A DNA stretch of 64,000 nt from an uncultured Pelagibacteraceae bacterium (GCA_902592675.1 CACJFJ010000001.1:124001-188000); one strand, 5' to 3'; shown: positions 42,180-51,171, numbered from the stretch's first letter. The notes: generated by a model not told the origin, from the letters alone. Program-made: numbers and translations.

Positions 42180-43582
42180 TAGTTTTGATACTTTCTTACA
42201 TCGTCTAAATTTCCTGAAATCGCTGCTGCAGCTGCCATTCCTGGACTTACAAGATGAGTTCTTCCACCTCTACCTTGTCTTCCTTCGAAATTTCTATTTG
42301 AAGTCGAGGCACATCTTTCCTCTGGTTTTAATTTATCTGCATTCATTGCTAGACACATTGAACAACCTGGCTCTCTCCATTCAAATCCAGAATTAACAAA
42401 TATTCTATCTAAACCTTCCTGTTCAGCCTGCTCTTTAACTAATCCAGATCCAGGTACTACCATTGCATGTACATGTGACGCAATTTTTTTATCTTTTAAA
42501 ATTTTTGCTGCTTCTCTTAAATCCTCAATTCTTCCATTAGTGCAGCTACCAATAAAAACCTTATCTATCTTTATATCTCTAGCTGCCATATCTGGCTTAA
42601 GACCCATATATTTTAAAGCTCTTTCTATCGAATTCTTTTTATCTTCATCTTTCTCAGAATTTGGATTTGGAACTTTGCCATCAATTGTAATAACATCTTG
42701 AGGTGAAGTTCCCCAAGTTATCATTGGCAAAATTTCTTTAGCTTCTAAACTAATTTCTTTATCAAATGTTGCATTATCGTCTGATTTTAAATTTTTCCAA
42801 TATTCAAGAGCTTTGTCCCATTTTTCACCTTTTGGTGACATTGGTTTTCCATCTAAATATTTAAATATTTTTTCGTCTGGTGCAATTAATCCTGCTCGAG
42901 CTCCACCCTCAATAGTCATGTTACATATAGTCATTCTTTGTTCAACACTTAACGATCTAATTAAATCACCAGAATATTCAACGACACATCCAGTACCACC
43001 AGCAGTTCCTATTTTTCCAATTATTTGTAAAATTACATCTTTTGAAGTAACACCTAATGGAAGTTTTCCATTAACATTTATTCTAAAATTTTTTGCTTTT
43101 TTTTGGACTAATGTTTGTGTTGCCAAAACATGTTCTACCTCAGATGTTCCAATTCCAAAAGCTAAGGCTCCAAATGCACCATGAGTAGCTGTATGACTAT
43201 CTCCGCAAACAATTACAGTACCTGGTTGTGTGAATCCTTGTTCAGGACCAATAATATGAACAATACCCTGCCTCTTGTCATCCATGCCAAAAAGTTGAAT
43301 TCCAAATTCCTTACAATTATTTTCTAAAGTATCAACTTGAATTTTAGACTCCTGATCTGCAATTCCATTTGTTCTATCTGTAGTTGGGACATTATGATCT
43401 GCTACTGCCAAAGTCAGTTTTGGATGTCTTACCTTTCGATTAGAATTTCTCAAACCCTCAAATGCTTGAGGGCTGGTAACTTCATGAACAAGATGTCTAT
43501 CTACAAAAAGTAAAGCTGTCCCATCTAGTTGCTGGTCAACCAAGTGATCATTCCAAATTTTGTCGTATAATGTTTTAGGCAT
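42179..43582 (-). CDS. leuC: 3-isopropylmalate dehydratase large subunit
   Basis: The 467-aa aconitase-family protein has [20 protein letters not shown] and [19 protein letters not shown]. The [4Fe-4S] ligands are the Cys of [13 protein letters not shown] and the GCSMCLAMN pair. It carries the cluster and active site of isopropylmalate isomerase. It follows rplS after 11 bases. No leader peptide or T-box-like structure is visible before it, so its regulation seems to come from the upstream ribosomal-protein operon. Confidence 0.97.
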   Translation of the reverse strand: MPKTLYDKIWNDHLVDQQLDGTALLFVDRHLVHEVTSPQAFEGLRNSNRKVRHPKLTLAVADHNVPTTDRTNGIADQESKIQVDTLENNCKEFGIQLFGMDDKRQGIVHIIGPEQGFTQPGTVIVCGDSHTATHGAFGALAFGIGTSEVEHVLATQTLVQKKAKNFRINVNGKLPLGVTSKDVILQIIGKIGTAGGTGCVVEYSGDLIRSLSVEQRMTICNMTIEGGARAGLIAPDEKIFKYLDGKPMSPKGEKWDKALEYWKNLKSDDNATFDKEISLEAKEILPMITWGTSPQDVITIDGKVPNPNSEKDEDKKNSIERALKYMGLKPDMAARDIKIDKVFIGSCTNGRIEDLREAAKILKDKKIASHVHAMVVPGSGLVKEQAEQEGLDRIFVNSGFEWREPGCSMCLAMNADKLKPEERCASTSNRNFEGRQGRGGRTHLVSPGMAAAAAISGNLDDVRKYQN

Positions 43583-43593
43583 TGAAAAAAAAA

Positions 43594-44178
43594 TTATTTT
43601 TTTTCTGGTGAGCTTTCTTTTTTCTTTTCAGCTTCTTCCTTATTTACTTTTACTTTTGGAGTTTCTTCTTTGTTAGTTTCTGTCGCTGGTGCAACTTCTA
43701 CTTTAGAAACTTCCTCTTTTTTATTATCTGGTGCTGGAGTAACTGGTGCTAAATTTTCTTCAGTTACTGATTCTGGTTTAACATCAATATCGATACCAAT
43801 CTTCTTTCTTATTTTTTCTGCAATTCTAGCTGATTTACCAGTTCTGTCTCTTAAATAATATAATTTTGCTCTTCTAACTTTTCCTGAACGAATAACTTTG
43901 ATTGAGTCTATTACAGTTCCAAATAATGGAAATGTTCTCTCAACACCTTCTCCAAAAGAAATTTTTCTAACAGTAAATGAAGAGTTCAAATCTCTATTTT
44001 TTTTTGCGATACAAACACCTTCAAAATATTGAATTCTTTCTTTTTTTCCTTCAGTAATTCTCACACCAACTTTTACCACATCACCCGGAAAGAACTCTGG
44101 TAGTTTCTTCTCAGAAAGAATTTTTTTAATATTGTGCTGGTTTATTTCTTCAATTGTTTTCATTTTAATATTTAGCAA
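43594..44178 (-). CDS. rplS: 50S ribosomal protein L19 with long charged C-terminal tail
   Basis: The 194-aa protein has a normal L19 core to about residue 130 ([56 protein letters not shown]). A tail of about 60 residues follows, rich in Lys, Glu, Pro and Val and ending [11 protein letters not shown]19 lies at the 30S-50S interface. The best start may be the internal Met at residue 6 ([14 protein letters not shown]), 15 bases downstream. It follows trmD after one base. Confidence 0.93.
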   Translation of the reverse strand: MLNIKMKTIEEINQHNIKKILSEKKLPEFFPGDVVKVGVRITEGKKERIQYFEGVCIAKKNRDLNSSFTVRKISFGEGVERTFPLFGTVIDSIKVIRSGKVRRAKLYYLRDRTGKSARIAEKIRKKIGIDIDVKPESVTEENLAPVTPAPDNKKEEVSKVEVAPATETNKEETPKVKVNKEEAEKKKESSPEKK

Positions 44179-44179
44179 T

Positions 44180-44866
44180 TTAATCTTTCTTATATTTTTG
44201 CCATAAATCTGGTCTTCGGTCGCGTGTTATAGCCTCAGATTGAGACAAACGCCAGTCTTTAATTTTACTATGATCTCCCGATAATAAGACATCTGGAACC
44301 GATTTTTCCTCCCAAATCTGTGGTTTTGTGTATTGAGGATACTCTAAAAGACCGTTTTCAAAAGTTTCATCAGAAGCTGATTTATCATTTCCCAAAACAC
44401 CTGGCAATAGTCTCAAAACACTATCGAGAATTACAAGAGCTGCTGTTTCTCCACCTGATAACACATAATCCCCTATACTTATTTCTTCGATATTTCTTGT
44501 AGATAAAATCCTTTCATCAACTCCTTCAAAATGTCCACAAATCAAAGAAAATGATTTTTCCTTTGATAAATCTTGAGCAAGCGTTTGATCAAATTTTTTT
44601 CCCTTTGGTGAGAGATAAAAAATCCTTTCTCCATTCTTAACATTTTGATCAATAGAGTTTGCCAACACATCAGGCTTAAGTAACATTCCTGAGCCACCAC
44701 CATATGGAGTATCATCTACCGTCTTGTGTTTATCTTTCGCAGCATCTCTAATATTTATCACATTTAGGCTCCATAAATTTTTAGCTAATGCTTTACCGTA
44801 CAGACCTTTGTTCAAAGGACCTGGAAAAACTTCTGGATAAAGAGTAAATAATTGAGCTTGTAACAT
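44180..44866 (-). CDS. trmD: tRNA (guanine-37-N1)-methyltransferase
   Basis: The 228-aa SPOUT-family methyltransferase has [21 protein letters not shown] (split over residues 6-26) and [32 protein letters not shown]. The knotted SAM site is in [14 protein letters not shown] and [15 protein letters not shown]. It makes m1G37 in tRNAs, preventing frameshifts. It lies between rpsP and rplS; the usual rimM gene between rpsP and trmD is missing, with only 14 bases between them. Confidence 0.97.
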   Translation of the reverse strand: MLQAQLFTLYPEVFPGPLNKGLYGKALAKNLWSLNVINIRDAAKDKHKTVDDTPYGGGSGMLLKPDVLANSIDQNVKNGERIFYLSPKGKKFDQTLAQDLSKEKSFSLICGHFEGVDERILSTRNIEEISIGDYVLSGGETAALVILDSVLRLLPGVLGNDKSASDETFENGLLEYPQYTKPQIWEEKSVPDVLLSGDHSKIKDWRLSQSEAITRDRRPDLWQKYKKD

Positions 44867-44880
44867 ATGTAAAATTTAAA

Positions 44881-45390
44881 CTATTTTTTTTCCTCCTTAG
44901 GAGCTTCTGCTTTAGGAGCTTCTTCCTTTTTAGCTTCTGCTTTAGGAGCTTCTTCCTTTTTAGCTTCTGCTTTAGGAGCTTCTTCCTTTTTAGCTTCTGC
45001 TTTAGGAGCTTCTTCCTTTTTAGCTTCTGCTTTAAGAGCTTCTTCCTTTTTAGCTTCTGCTTTAGGAGCTTCTTCAGCACCTTCTTTTTTTCTATCTTTT
45101 TTAGGAACTGCCTTTTGAGGATTATTGCCGTTAGCAGGCATAGGCATCAATTCATTTTCACCTAAAATCCTAGCCACTCTTGTTGTAGGTTGTGCACCTT
45201 GACCCAACCAGTATTTAATTCTTTCAGCTTCTAATCCAATTCTTTCCTTTTTTTCTTTTGGCAGTAATGGATTGAAAAAACCTACTTTCTCAATAAATCT
45301 TCCATCTCTTGCGAAACGACTGTCTGCAACTACGACCTTGTAAACAGGTCTCTTCTTTGTACCACCTCTTGATAATCTAAGTTTTAACAT
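44881..45390 (-). CDS. rpsP: 30S ribosomal protein S16 with tandem-repeat C-terminal tail
   Basis: The 169-aa protein has an ordinary S16 core ([51 protein letters not shown]) to about residue 85. Its tail of about 80 residues is a ten-residue repeat, [10 protein letters not shown], encoded by 30-nt direct repeats. S16 binds 16S rRNA in the small-subunit body. The tail is expected to be helical or disordered and highly charged. An AGGAG ribosome-binding site precedes the ATG. It follows ffh after 14 bases. Confidence 0.95.
   Translation of the reverse strand: MLKLRLSRGGTKKRPVYKVVVADSRFARDGRFIEKVGFFNPLLPKEKKERIGLEAERIKYWLGQGAQPTTRVARILGENELMPMPANGNNPQKAVPKKDRKKEGAEEAPKAEAKKEEALKAEAKKEEAPKAEAKKEEAPKAEAKKEEAPKAEAKKEEAPKAEAPKEEKK
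44911..45075 (-). repeat. 30-nt tandem direct repeats inside rpsP
   Basis: Five consecutive 30-base units start at 44911, 44941, 44971, 45001 and 45031, followed by a half unit to 45075. Four are identical. The fifth differs by one base (AAG for AGG on the plus strand), changing Pro to Leu. The units are in frame with rpsP. Near-identity at third positions points to recent expansion. Confidence 0.97.
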
Positions 45391-45404
45391 TTACTCTCCT
45401 TTTT

Positions 45405-46763
45405 TTATTTTAATTGATTAAATAATTCTGGAGGTATTCCTTTATCAGACATACCCTTCAGATTTCCTTTTGACATCTTTTTCATCATTTCAGACATCAT
45501 TTTAAATTGTTTTAACAATTTATTGATAGTGGCTGGATCAGTTCCAGAGCCATTAGCAATTCTTTTTTTTCTTGAACCGTCAATTATTTTTGGGTTTTCT
45601 CTCTCTTTTTTAGTCATTGATAAAATTATAGCCTCATTTTTTGTAATGACACTCTCATCGATACCAGCAGCATCCATTTGAGATTTTACTTTTGAGACAC
45701 CTGGCATAAAAGACATGATCCCCTCTATTCCACCCATTTTTTTCATTTGCCTCAATTGTGTTAAATAATCTTGCATCGAAAATTGTCCTTTTTTTAAATT
45801 TTCCTCTGTCTTTTTAATATTTTCTTCTCCTAAATCTTGAGCTGCTTTTTCAACAAGAGATACTATGTCTCCCATTCCAAGAATTCTGTTTGCAATTCTA
45901 TCTGGGTGAAATACCTCAAGATTTTCAATTTTCTCACCTATACCTAAAAACTTAATTGGAACCTGTGAAATAAATTTCATACTAACTGCAGCTCCGCCTC
46001 TAGCATCACCGTCTGCTCTAGTTAAAATTATTCCAGAAAGATTAACTGTGTTTTTAAATTCTTTTGCCACAGATGCTGCAACTTGTCCAGTGAGTGAATC
46101 AGCAACTAAAAAAGTCTCTGCAGGCTTAATTGTATTCTCAATTTGTTTAATCTCACTCATCATTTGTAAATCTATTTGTGTTCTACCAGCAGTATCAAAT
46201 AAAATAATATCTGCACCATTCAGATTGGCAGCGCTAATAGCTCTTTGACAAATGTCAGCAGGTTGTTGACCCTCAATTATTGGAAGAGTTAAGATGTTGT
46301 TTTGCTCGCCTAAAGATCTTAATTGTTCTTGGGCAGCTGGCCTATAAATATCTAAACTAACCATCATTACTTTCTTTTTTTTTGTATTTTCCAAATATCT
46401 TGCAAGTTTAGCAGTTGTAGTGGTCTTACCAGAACCCTGAAGTCCAACTAGCATCATTGGCACTGGCGGTACAGCATTAAGATTTACATCATTATTTTTT
46501 TCACCTAGCAAGTTTACCAATTCATCATAGACAATCTTAACGACCATATCTCCCGGAGATGTTGATCTTATTATTTCTTGACCTAAAGCTTTTGGTTTTA
46601 CTTTCTCAATAAAATCTTTGGCAACATCAAGTGATACGTCTGCTTCTAATAAAGCTTGTCTTATACCTCTTAATCCCTCATCAACTTGATTTTCATCAAG
46701 TGATGGTGCTTTTTTTAAAGAGGAAAAAACTTCCTCGAATTTATTTGTCAAATTTTCAAACAT
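45405..46763 (-). CDS. ffh: Signal recognition particle protein Ffh
   Basis: The protein has the NG domain with GLQGSGKTTTTAKLA, VSLDIYRPAAQEQL, LFDTAGRTQID and LTRADGDARGG. A Met-rich M domain at the C-terminus (MMKKMSKGNLKGM) binds SRP RNA and signal peptides. It targets membrane and secreted proteins co-translationally with FtsY. I place the start at the Met before FENLTNKFEEVF (46763). A longer frame to 46790 would run into a stable hairpin and adds no family-like residues. Length is then 452 aa, normal for Ffh. Confidence 0.95.
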   Translation of the reverse strand: MFENLTNKFEEVFSSLKKAPSLDENQVDEGLRGIRQALLEADVSLDVAKDFIEKVKPKALGQEIIRSTSPGDMVVKIVYDELVNLLGEKNNDVNLNAVPPVPMMLVGLQGSGKTTTTAKLARYLENTKKKKVMMVSLDIYRPAAQEQLRSLGEQNNILTLPIIEGQQPADICQRAISAANLNGADIILFDTAGRTQIDLQMMSEIKQIENTIKPAETFLVADSLTGQVAASVAKEFKNTVNLSGIILTRADGDARGGAAVSMKFISQVPIKFLGIGEKIENLEVFHPDRIANRILGMGDIVSLVEKAAQDLGEENIKKTEENLKKGQFSMQDYLTQLRQMKKMGGIEGIMSFMPGVSKVKSQMDAAGIDESVITKNEAIILSMTKKERENPKIIDGSRKKRIANGSGTDPATINKLLKQFKMMSEMMKKMSKGNLKGMSDKGIPPELFNQLK

Positions 46764-46783
46764 ATTTATTACACGCATTAGTA

Positions 46784-46864
46784 ATCGCACTAGTGGGCGA
46801 ACCCTCGCTGACTAGTGTCGATCTCTTTGTTTCCAAAGACACCGCAAATTTAACGTTTTTGCGG
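46784..46864 (-). ncRNA. Candidate structured RNA leader of ffh: three consecutive stem-loops
   Basis: On the minus strand, in order toward ffh: a 7-bp stem CCGCAAA/TTTGCGG (46864-46842, 9-nt loop); a 6-bp stem TCTTTG/CAAAGA closed by a GAAA tetraloop (46839-46824); and a long imperfect hairpin (46822-46784). The long hairpin pairs ATCG/CGAT, CACTAGT/ACTAGTG and GCGA/TCGC. GTGTC (46842-46838) could instead pair with GACAC (46819-46815), competing with the third hairpin. The ffh ATG lies about 20 bases beyond. I do not recognise the family. Confidence 0.5.
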
Positions 46865-46876
46865 AAACTGCCACAA

Positions 46877-46902
46877 ACTATAATAGAGGTTCAAAAAGTC
46901 AA
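46877..46902 (-). promoter_or_regulatory. Possible promoter for the ffh leader
   Basis: The minus strand has TTGACT (46902-46897) and TATAGT (46882-46877). The spacer is only 14 bases, shorter than optimal, so this is weak. A start about six bases downstream would lie just before the first stem-loop at 46864. Confidence 0.35.
46879..46884 (+). promoter_or_regulatory. Possible -10 box for dapF-ftsY
   Basis: The plus strand reads a perfect TATAAT at 46879-46884, about 40 bases before the dapF ATG. No convincing -35 hexamer lies at 16-18 bases; the nearest is TTGCGG at 14 bases. It overlaps the proposed ffh -10 on the other strand, suggesting a compact divergent promoter. Confidence 0.4.
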
Positions 46903-46924
46903 TAAATAAGTTAAATAACTATAT

Positions 46925-47749
46925 ATGAACATTAAAGCATTTAAAATGAACGGATTAGGTAATGACTTTGTAATTATAGATAATAGACAGAAAATTACCC
47001 ATTTAACTAAGGATCAAATAATTAAGATTTGTGATAGAAATTTTATTGGCTGTGATCAATTAATATTTATTGAAAATGATGAAGCAGCTGATGCAAACTT
47101 AAAATTCTTTAATTCTGATGGTGGAGAGTCGGGTGCATGTGGCAATGGAACAAGATGTATTGCGGGTTTCATTTCAAGAGAAACTAATAATAAAACTATA
47201 ATATTGAATACATTTTCTGGAAATTTAAAGTCTGAAATTTTAGGAAATAATATAGTTACAACAGAAATTGGTAAAGCTAAAACAGATTGGAATGAAATAC
47301 CTTTATCAGAAAAATTAAATACAAAAAATTTAAATATTAAAATACACGATAAAAATAACAAAGAATATTTTGGTGGTACTACAGTAAATGTTGGAAACCC
47401 ACATATCATTTTTTTTGTTAATGAACTTGATAATTTTGATATAAAAAAAATTGGTCCAGGTATTGAAAATCATAGTTTTTTTCCAGAAAAATGTAATGTC
47501 ACTATTGCTCAAGTAATAAAGAAAGATTTGATTAAGGTTAAAGTTTGGGAAAGAGGAGCCGGATTAACCAAAGCATGTGGTACAGCTGCTTGTGCAACAG
47601 CATTTGCTGGTAAATTAAATAATTTAACAGAAAATAAGACAGATATAGAGTTTTCGACAGGCAAACTATCTATTTTGATTGATAAAAAAAATTCAATACA
47701 CTTGAAAGGTCCTATATCAAATATAAATGAAATTGAGATCAAACTATAA
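46925..47749 (+). CDS. dapF: Diaminopimelate epimerase
   Basis: The 274-aa protein has MNGLGNDFVIID near the start, and the two catalytic cysteines in SGACGNGTRCIAG and LTKACGTAACATAFAG. It interconverts LL- and meso-diaminopimelate for lysine and peptidoglycan synthesis. It overlaps ftsY by one base (TAATG). The methylthiotransferase gene mtaB, often between dapF and ftsY in alphaproteobacteria, is absent. Confidence 0.96.
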   Translation: MNIKAFKMNGLGNDFVIIDNRQKITHLTKDQIIKICDRNFIGCDQLIFIENDEAADANLKFFNSDGGESGACGNGTRCIAGFISRETNNKTIILNTFSGNLKSEILGNNIVTTEIGKAKTDWNEIPLSEKLNTKNLNIKIHDKNNKEYFGGTTVNVGNPHIIFFVNELDNFDIKKIGPGIENHSFFPEKCNVTIAQVIKKDLIKVKVWERGAGLTKACGTAACATAFAGKLNNLTENKTDIEFSTGKLSILIDKKNSIHLKGPISNINEIEIKL

Positions 47750-48666
47750 TGGGAATTTTTGATAAATTTAAAATAGGTTTTCAAAAAAGTGCCTCTGCAC
47801 TTACATCTGGTATCAAACAAATAATAATTAAAAAGGAAATAGATGATGAAAATTTAAATAAAATTGAGGAATTTTTAATTCAATCAGACGTGGGTGTAGA
47901 AGCTGCATCTGAAATTAAAGAAATTATTTCAAATAAAAAGATCGACCCAAACAAAGATCTGACCAGTGAAATAAACCATATCTTGAAAGAATATATTATT
48001 TCCTTAATGAAACCTTTGGAGAATAATTCTTTTTTTGAAAAAAAAGAGAAACTTAATGCAACTTTAGTTTCAGGAGTAAATGGAGTTGGAAAAACTACAA
48101 CTATTGGTAAAATTGGTAAAATTTTAAAAACTAATGGAAATAAAGTTATGTTTGCAGCCTCAGATACTTTTCGAGCTGCAGCAATTGAACAATTAGAAAG
48201 TTGGGCAAATAAAGTTAATGTTCAAATTACTAAATCTTCTCAAGGCTCTGATCCTGCTTCAGTTGCGTATAAAGCTGTTGAAGAAGCAATAAACAATAAT
48301 TTTCAACAAGTATTAATTGATACGGCTGGAAGACTTCAAAACAAGAAAAATTTAATGGAGGAATATAAAAAGATTGCCAACGTTACAAAAAAGATCGATC
48401 CAGATGCACCACATAACGTTATATTAGTTTTAGATGCTACATCGGGACAAAATGTAATTAATCAAGTTGAAGAATTTAATAAGATGATTCCTATAACAGG
48501 TATTGTCATGACTAAATTAGATGGAACAGCGAAAGGTGGCATACTTTTAGCTTTAGCTAAGAGATATAAACTTCCTATTATCGCATTAGGCCTTGGTGAA
48601 AAAGAAGATGATCTTCAACTGTTTGATGCTAAAAAGTTTGCTGAAGCATTTACTCAAGTTAATTAA
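47749..48666 (+). CDS. ftsY: Signal recognition particle receptor FtsY
   Basis: The 305-aa SRP GTPase has LVSGVNGVGKTTTIGKIGKI, FAASDTFRAAAIEQL, LIDTAGRLQNKKNLM and MTKLDGTAKGGILLAL. GLGEKEDDLQLFD lies near the end. It docks SRP-ribosome complexes at the membrane. The long acidic A domain of E. coli FtsY is absent, as in most alphaproteobacteria. The stop overlaps the convergent gene at 48659 by eight bases. Its partner ffh is divergent about 1 kb away. Confidence 0.96.
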   Translation: MGIFDKFKIGFQKSASALTSGIKQIIIKKEIDDENLNKIEEFLIQSDVGVEAASEIKEIISNKKIDPNKDLTSEINHILKEYIISLMKPLENNSFFEKKEKLNATLVSGVNGVGKTTTIGKIGKILKTNGNKVMFAASDTFRAAAIEQLESWANKVNVQITKSSQGSDPASVAYKAVEEAINNNFQQVLIDTAGRLQNKKNLMEEYKKIANVTKKIDPDAPHNVILVLDATSGQNVINQVEEFNKMIPITGIVMTKLDGTAKGGILLALAKRYKLPIIALGLGEKEDDLQLFDAKKFAEAFTQVN

Positions 48667-49222
48667 TTAAATTACTAGAAATTAAAGGTTTATAGATATA
48701 ACATTTGTAATTATCATTAAATTTATAGTGTCCGCAATCTTTAGAAAATGATGAAATTATAAAGTCAAATTTACCTGTAGTAGGGTAAAGCTCTAATTTT
48801 TTTTTAGTGATATCATATTTAAAATTTGCATTTAAACTTTTTACCGCACTAATCATTATTAATGTTTTGTCATCTTTTAGTAAATAATATGCAAAGTCAT
48901 CAGGAAATACAGGAAAATTATATTCCTGTAGAAAATATTTTGCTTGAGATGGAAACCAATCATGTGAGATTAAAGGAGATGACGACTTAGTTGAATAATT
49001 GTAAATATAAAGGTCTTTTGGATAATCATTTATATAATTACTTTCCTCACCTCTGGCTAAAATAGATTTTTCTCTACCTTTAAAATACAAGCTAAATTCT
49101 CTGTTATGAGAGTCCATGTTGTCTATATGAAATAAATCATCTGGTTGAAAAAAATTATCTTGAGAGAAAGCCTTAGTTGTCAAAATAAAAAATAAAATGA
49201 ATAAAAAAAATAATCTTTCCAT
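48659..49222 (-). CDS. Secreted protein of unknown function
   Basis: I do not recognise this 187-aa protein. It has a clear signal peptide: about 17 hydrophobic residues ending TKAFSQ, cleavage likely near residue 20. The mature part is rich in aromatic residues and Lys/Asp. Two cysteines near the end (in KDCGHYKF and YKCYIY) could form a disulfide. No lipobox is present. It ends convergently with ftsY and lies about 50 bases downstream of the alpha/beta hydrolase gene. Confidence 0.75.
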   Translation of the reverse strand: MERLFFLFILFFILTTKAFSQDNFFQPDDLFHIDNMDSHNREFSLYFKGREKSILARGEESNYINDYPKDLYIYNYSTKSSSPLISHDWFPSQAKYFLQEYNFPVFPDDFAYYLLKDDKTLIMISAVKSLNANFKYDITKKKLELYPTTGKFDFIISSFSKDCGHYKFNDNYKCYIYKPLISSNLIN

Positions 49223-49271
49223 TATCTTTTGTTAAAATTAAATTCTGAGGTATATTTGTTGAGATTGTGGC

Positions 49272-50090
49272 TTAATTTAAACTTTTCAAAAAAGAGTTAA
49301 GAGCTTTTACAAGGTTTTCATCATACTCCATCATATGATTGTCATGTTTTGTGAAATAAGAATATTTTGGCTCATTTGCTTTTTCATACATTTTTTTTCC
49401 CATAAAAAATGGAACTATTTGATCAACTTCACCATGCATTATTAAAATTGGAACTTTTATATTATGAATTTTACTTTTATTATCAAATTTATCTTTTAAC
49501 AATAAACTCACAGGTATGTATGGATAAAATATTTTGGCTGCATCAATCATAGAAGTAAAAGGAGTCTCCAATATAACACCAGCAAAATTTTTATTTTGTG
49601 ACAAATGGGTTGCAACACCAGTTCCTAGAGACTCACCATAGATAACAATGTTTTCCTGTCTAACACCTTTTCTAACTAGCCAATTTATTCCACTTCTCCC
49701 GTCTTTATAAAGGCCTTCCTCAGATGGTTTTCCTTCATTACCACTAAACCCTCTCCAGGCAATTATTAAAAAGTTAACGTCCATTTTATGGAAATGGTTT
49801 AACTTATGAATTCTATTTTCAAGAGAACCAGCATTTCCATGAAAAAATAAAACCGTTTTATATTTTTGTAAGTCTTTTTCATGAAACCAACCTATTAACT
49901 CAATATTATCTTCTGTCTTAATTTTTACTTTTTCAATAGGGACTGAAATTTGATCACCAGAATAATTATTTTCACCAGGATGATATAATAAATTTCTCTG
50001 ATAAAAATATAAAAAAACTAAGATTAAAAGATAGACAAAAATAACTATTTGAAAAAATAACAACAAAATATTCCTAAACTTTTTTAACAT
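49272..50090 (-). CDS. Membrane-anchored alpha/beta hydrolase (Bem46/ABHD13-like)
   Basis: The 272-aa protein has an N-terminal membrane helix (about residues 8-28) followed by YQRNLLYHPG, the pattern of Bem46/ABHD13-type hydrolases. FHGNAGSLENR provides the oxyanion hole and YGESLGTGVA the nucleophile. The acid is in HGEVDQIVPF and the base is in KHDNHMMEYD. The catalytic part probably faces the periplasm or cytoplasmic face; the orientation is not decided. The substrate is unknown. It overlaps the upstream permease gene by 17 bases. Confidence 0.85.
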   Translation of the reverse strand: MLKKFRNILLLFFQIVIFVYLLILVFLYFYQRNLLYHPGENNYSGDQISVPIEKVKIKTEDNIELIGWFHEKDLQKYKTVLFFHGNAGSLENRIHKLNHFHKMDVNFLIIAWRGFSGNEGKPSEEGLYKDGRSGINWLVRKGVRQENIVIYGESLGTGVATHLSQNKNFAGVILETPFTSMIDAAKIFYPYIPVSLLLKDKFDNKSKIHNIKVPILIMHGEVDQIVPFFMGKKMYEKANEPKYSYFTKHDNHMMEYDENLVKALNSFLKSLN

Positions 50091-50979
50091 TTTTTTTCTT
50101 TGCTAAGTATACGCCAAAAAACACCAGGATTGTTCCAATGAAATGATAATTTTCAAATTTTTCATCAAATAAAAAATAACCATAAATTGCTCCATAGACT
50201 GTAAAAACATAAAGAGTGAAGCCTGTTAAAGATGCACCTAATTTTTTTTGAGCAACAGTGTAGAGTGTAAAGGCAATTATTCCTGGCGAGATAGCAGCAA
50301 AAATTACCCAGAAATAAAATTCAGGTATAAAAACTGTATGTTTATAAAATATTTCCTCACCTATATAGAATGGTAATAAACTTAAAGCTCCAAAAAAAGA
50401 TATTAAAGTAAATCTTTCAAAAATTTTTAGTTCTGAATTCCAGTAAAACAAATAAATTGAATATAATGCCCATCCAATAGCTGCAGCCAACATCCATAAA
50501 TCACCAATAGTAAATTGTAAATTAATTAATAAATCTAAATTTCCCTTTATGATGATTGTAAATACTCCTATTAAACATGCAATTAATCCAATTATTTTTG
50601 TAAAATCTATTTTTTCATAAAAAAAAAAGTATGAAATCAAAATTATGAATATAGGTGAAGATGTATAAATAATTCCCATATTTGTTACAGTTGTAGTTTC
50701 ACCTGCCAAAAACGGAAAGGCTCCGCATACTCCACATCCCATTGCGCCCAAAAAAAATAATTTTTTATATTCTTTTTTAATGATCTTAAAATTTTTTTTT
50801 AATGTTATGTATGTAAAAGGTAACAATATTAAAAAAACTAGTGTCCATCGCCAAAAAGCTAATGATATCGGAGGTACAAACTCGACACCACCTCTCGCTA
50901 CAACAAGATTACTAGCCATAAAAATTGGCTGAATAAATAATAAGGAAAATGAAAAAAAATTTTTCTTCGAGTTGTTCAA
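50074..50979 (-). CDS. EamA/DMT-family permease
   Basis: The 301-aa protein has about ten hydrophobic helices in two EamA repeats. Markers are PISLAFWRWTLVFLILLPF in the first repeat and a later segment with ISPGIIAFTLYTVAQKKLGA and FDEKFENYHFIGTILVFFGV. It is a drug/metabolite transporter superfamily exporter or importer of unknown substrate. It overlaps the next gene by 17 bases and follows a small membrane protein after 11 bases. Confidence 0.9.
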   Translation of the reverse strand: MNNSKKNFFSFSLLFIQPIFMASNLVVARGGVEFVPPISLAFWRWTLVFLILLPFTYITLKKNFKIIKKEYKKLFFLGAMGCGVCGAFPFLAGETTTVTNMGIIYTSSPIFIILISYFFFYEKIDFTKIIGLIACLIGVFTIIIKGNLDLLINLQFTIGDLWMLAAAIGWALYSIYLFYWNSELKIFERFTLISFFGALSLLPFYIGEEIFYKHTVFIPEFYFWVIFAAISPGIIAFTLYTVAQKKLGASLTGFTLYVFTVYGAIYGYFLFDEKFENYHFIGTILVFFGVYLAKKKNVKKV

Positions 50980-50990
50980 TTTACAATAAA

Positions 50991-51167
50991 TTAACTTTTA
51001 TCAAAGAAAGCTTCGTAGATCATCATTATGATAGCAGCGCCCATTAACAAATAAACTGGTATTACATCTAAAAAACCAATCATCATTGATCTAGTAAGAG
51101 TGGTCGCTAGACCAATTAAAAAGAAAACAGCAAATGACAAACCTATTATTGTTGTTATTTTATTCAT
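50991..51167 (-). CDS. Small two-helix membrane protein
   Basis: The 58-aa product starts MNKITTIIGLSFAVFFLIGL and has two hydrophobic helices (about residues 4-25 and 33-50) with a short loop between. It ends FDKS. An upstream in-frame start at 51206 lies inside the amidase gene and adds a charged, unlikely N-terminus, so I prefer 51167, four bases past the amidase stop. No family is recognised. It lies between the amidase and the DMT permease in an unbroken run. Confidence 0.65.
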   Translation of the reverse strand: MNKITTIIGLSFAVFFLIGLATTLTRSMMIGFLDVIPVYLLMGAAIIMMIYEAFFDKS

Positions 51168-51171
51168 ACAA

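Noticed and set aside
42813-43184. 123-aa ORF antisense to leuC
   Set aside because: It is a shadow frame inside a well-conserved gene with no start signal or family features.
44911-45075. CRISPR array
   Set aside because: The repeats are contiguous without spacers and encode the S16 tail in frame.
44793-45080. Repetitive Lys/Leu ORF opposite frame of rpsP
   Set aside because: It is a shadow of the 30-nt rpsP repeats in another frame and has no protein-like features.
46764-46790. Nine-residue N-terminal extension of ffh
   Set aside because: It adds MRLLMRVIN before the canonical MFENLT start and lies within the end of the hairpin region.
46784-46864. SRP (4.5S) RNA next to ffh
   Set aside because: The location is tempting and a GAAA tetraloop is present, but the conserved SRP domain IV pattern (GGAA-type loop flanked by AGCAGC and CAGG-like internal loops) is not found on either strand.
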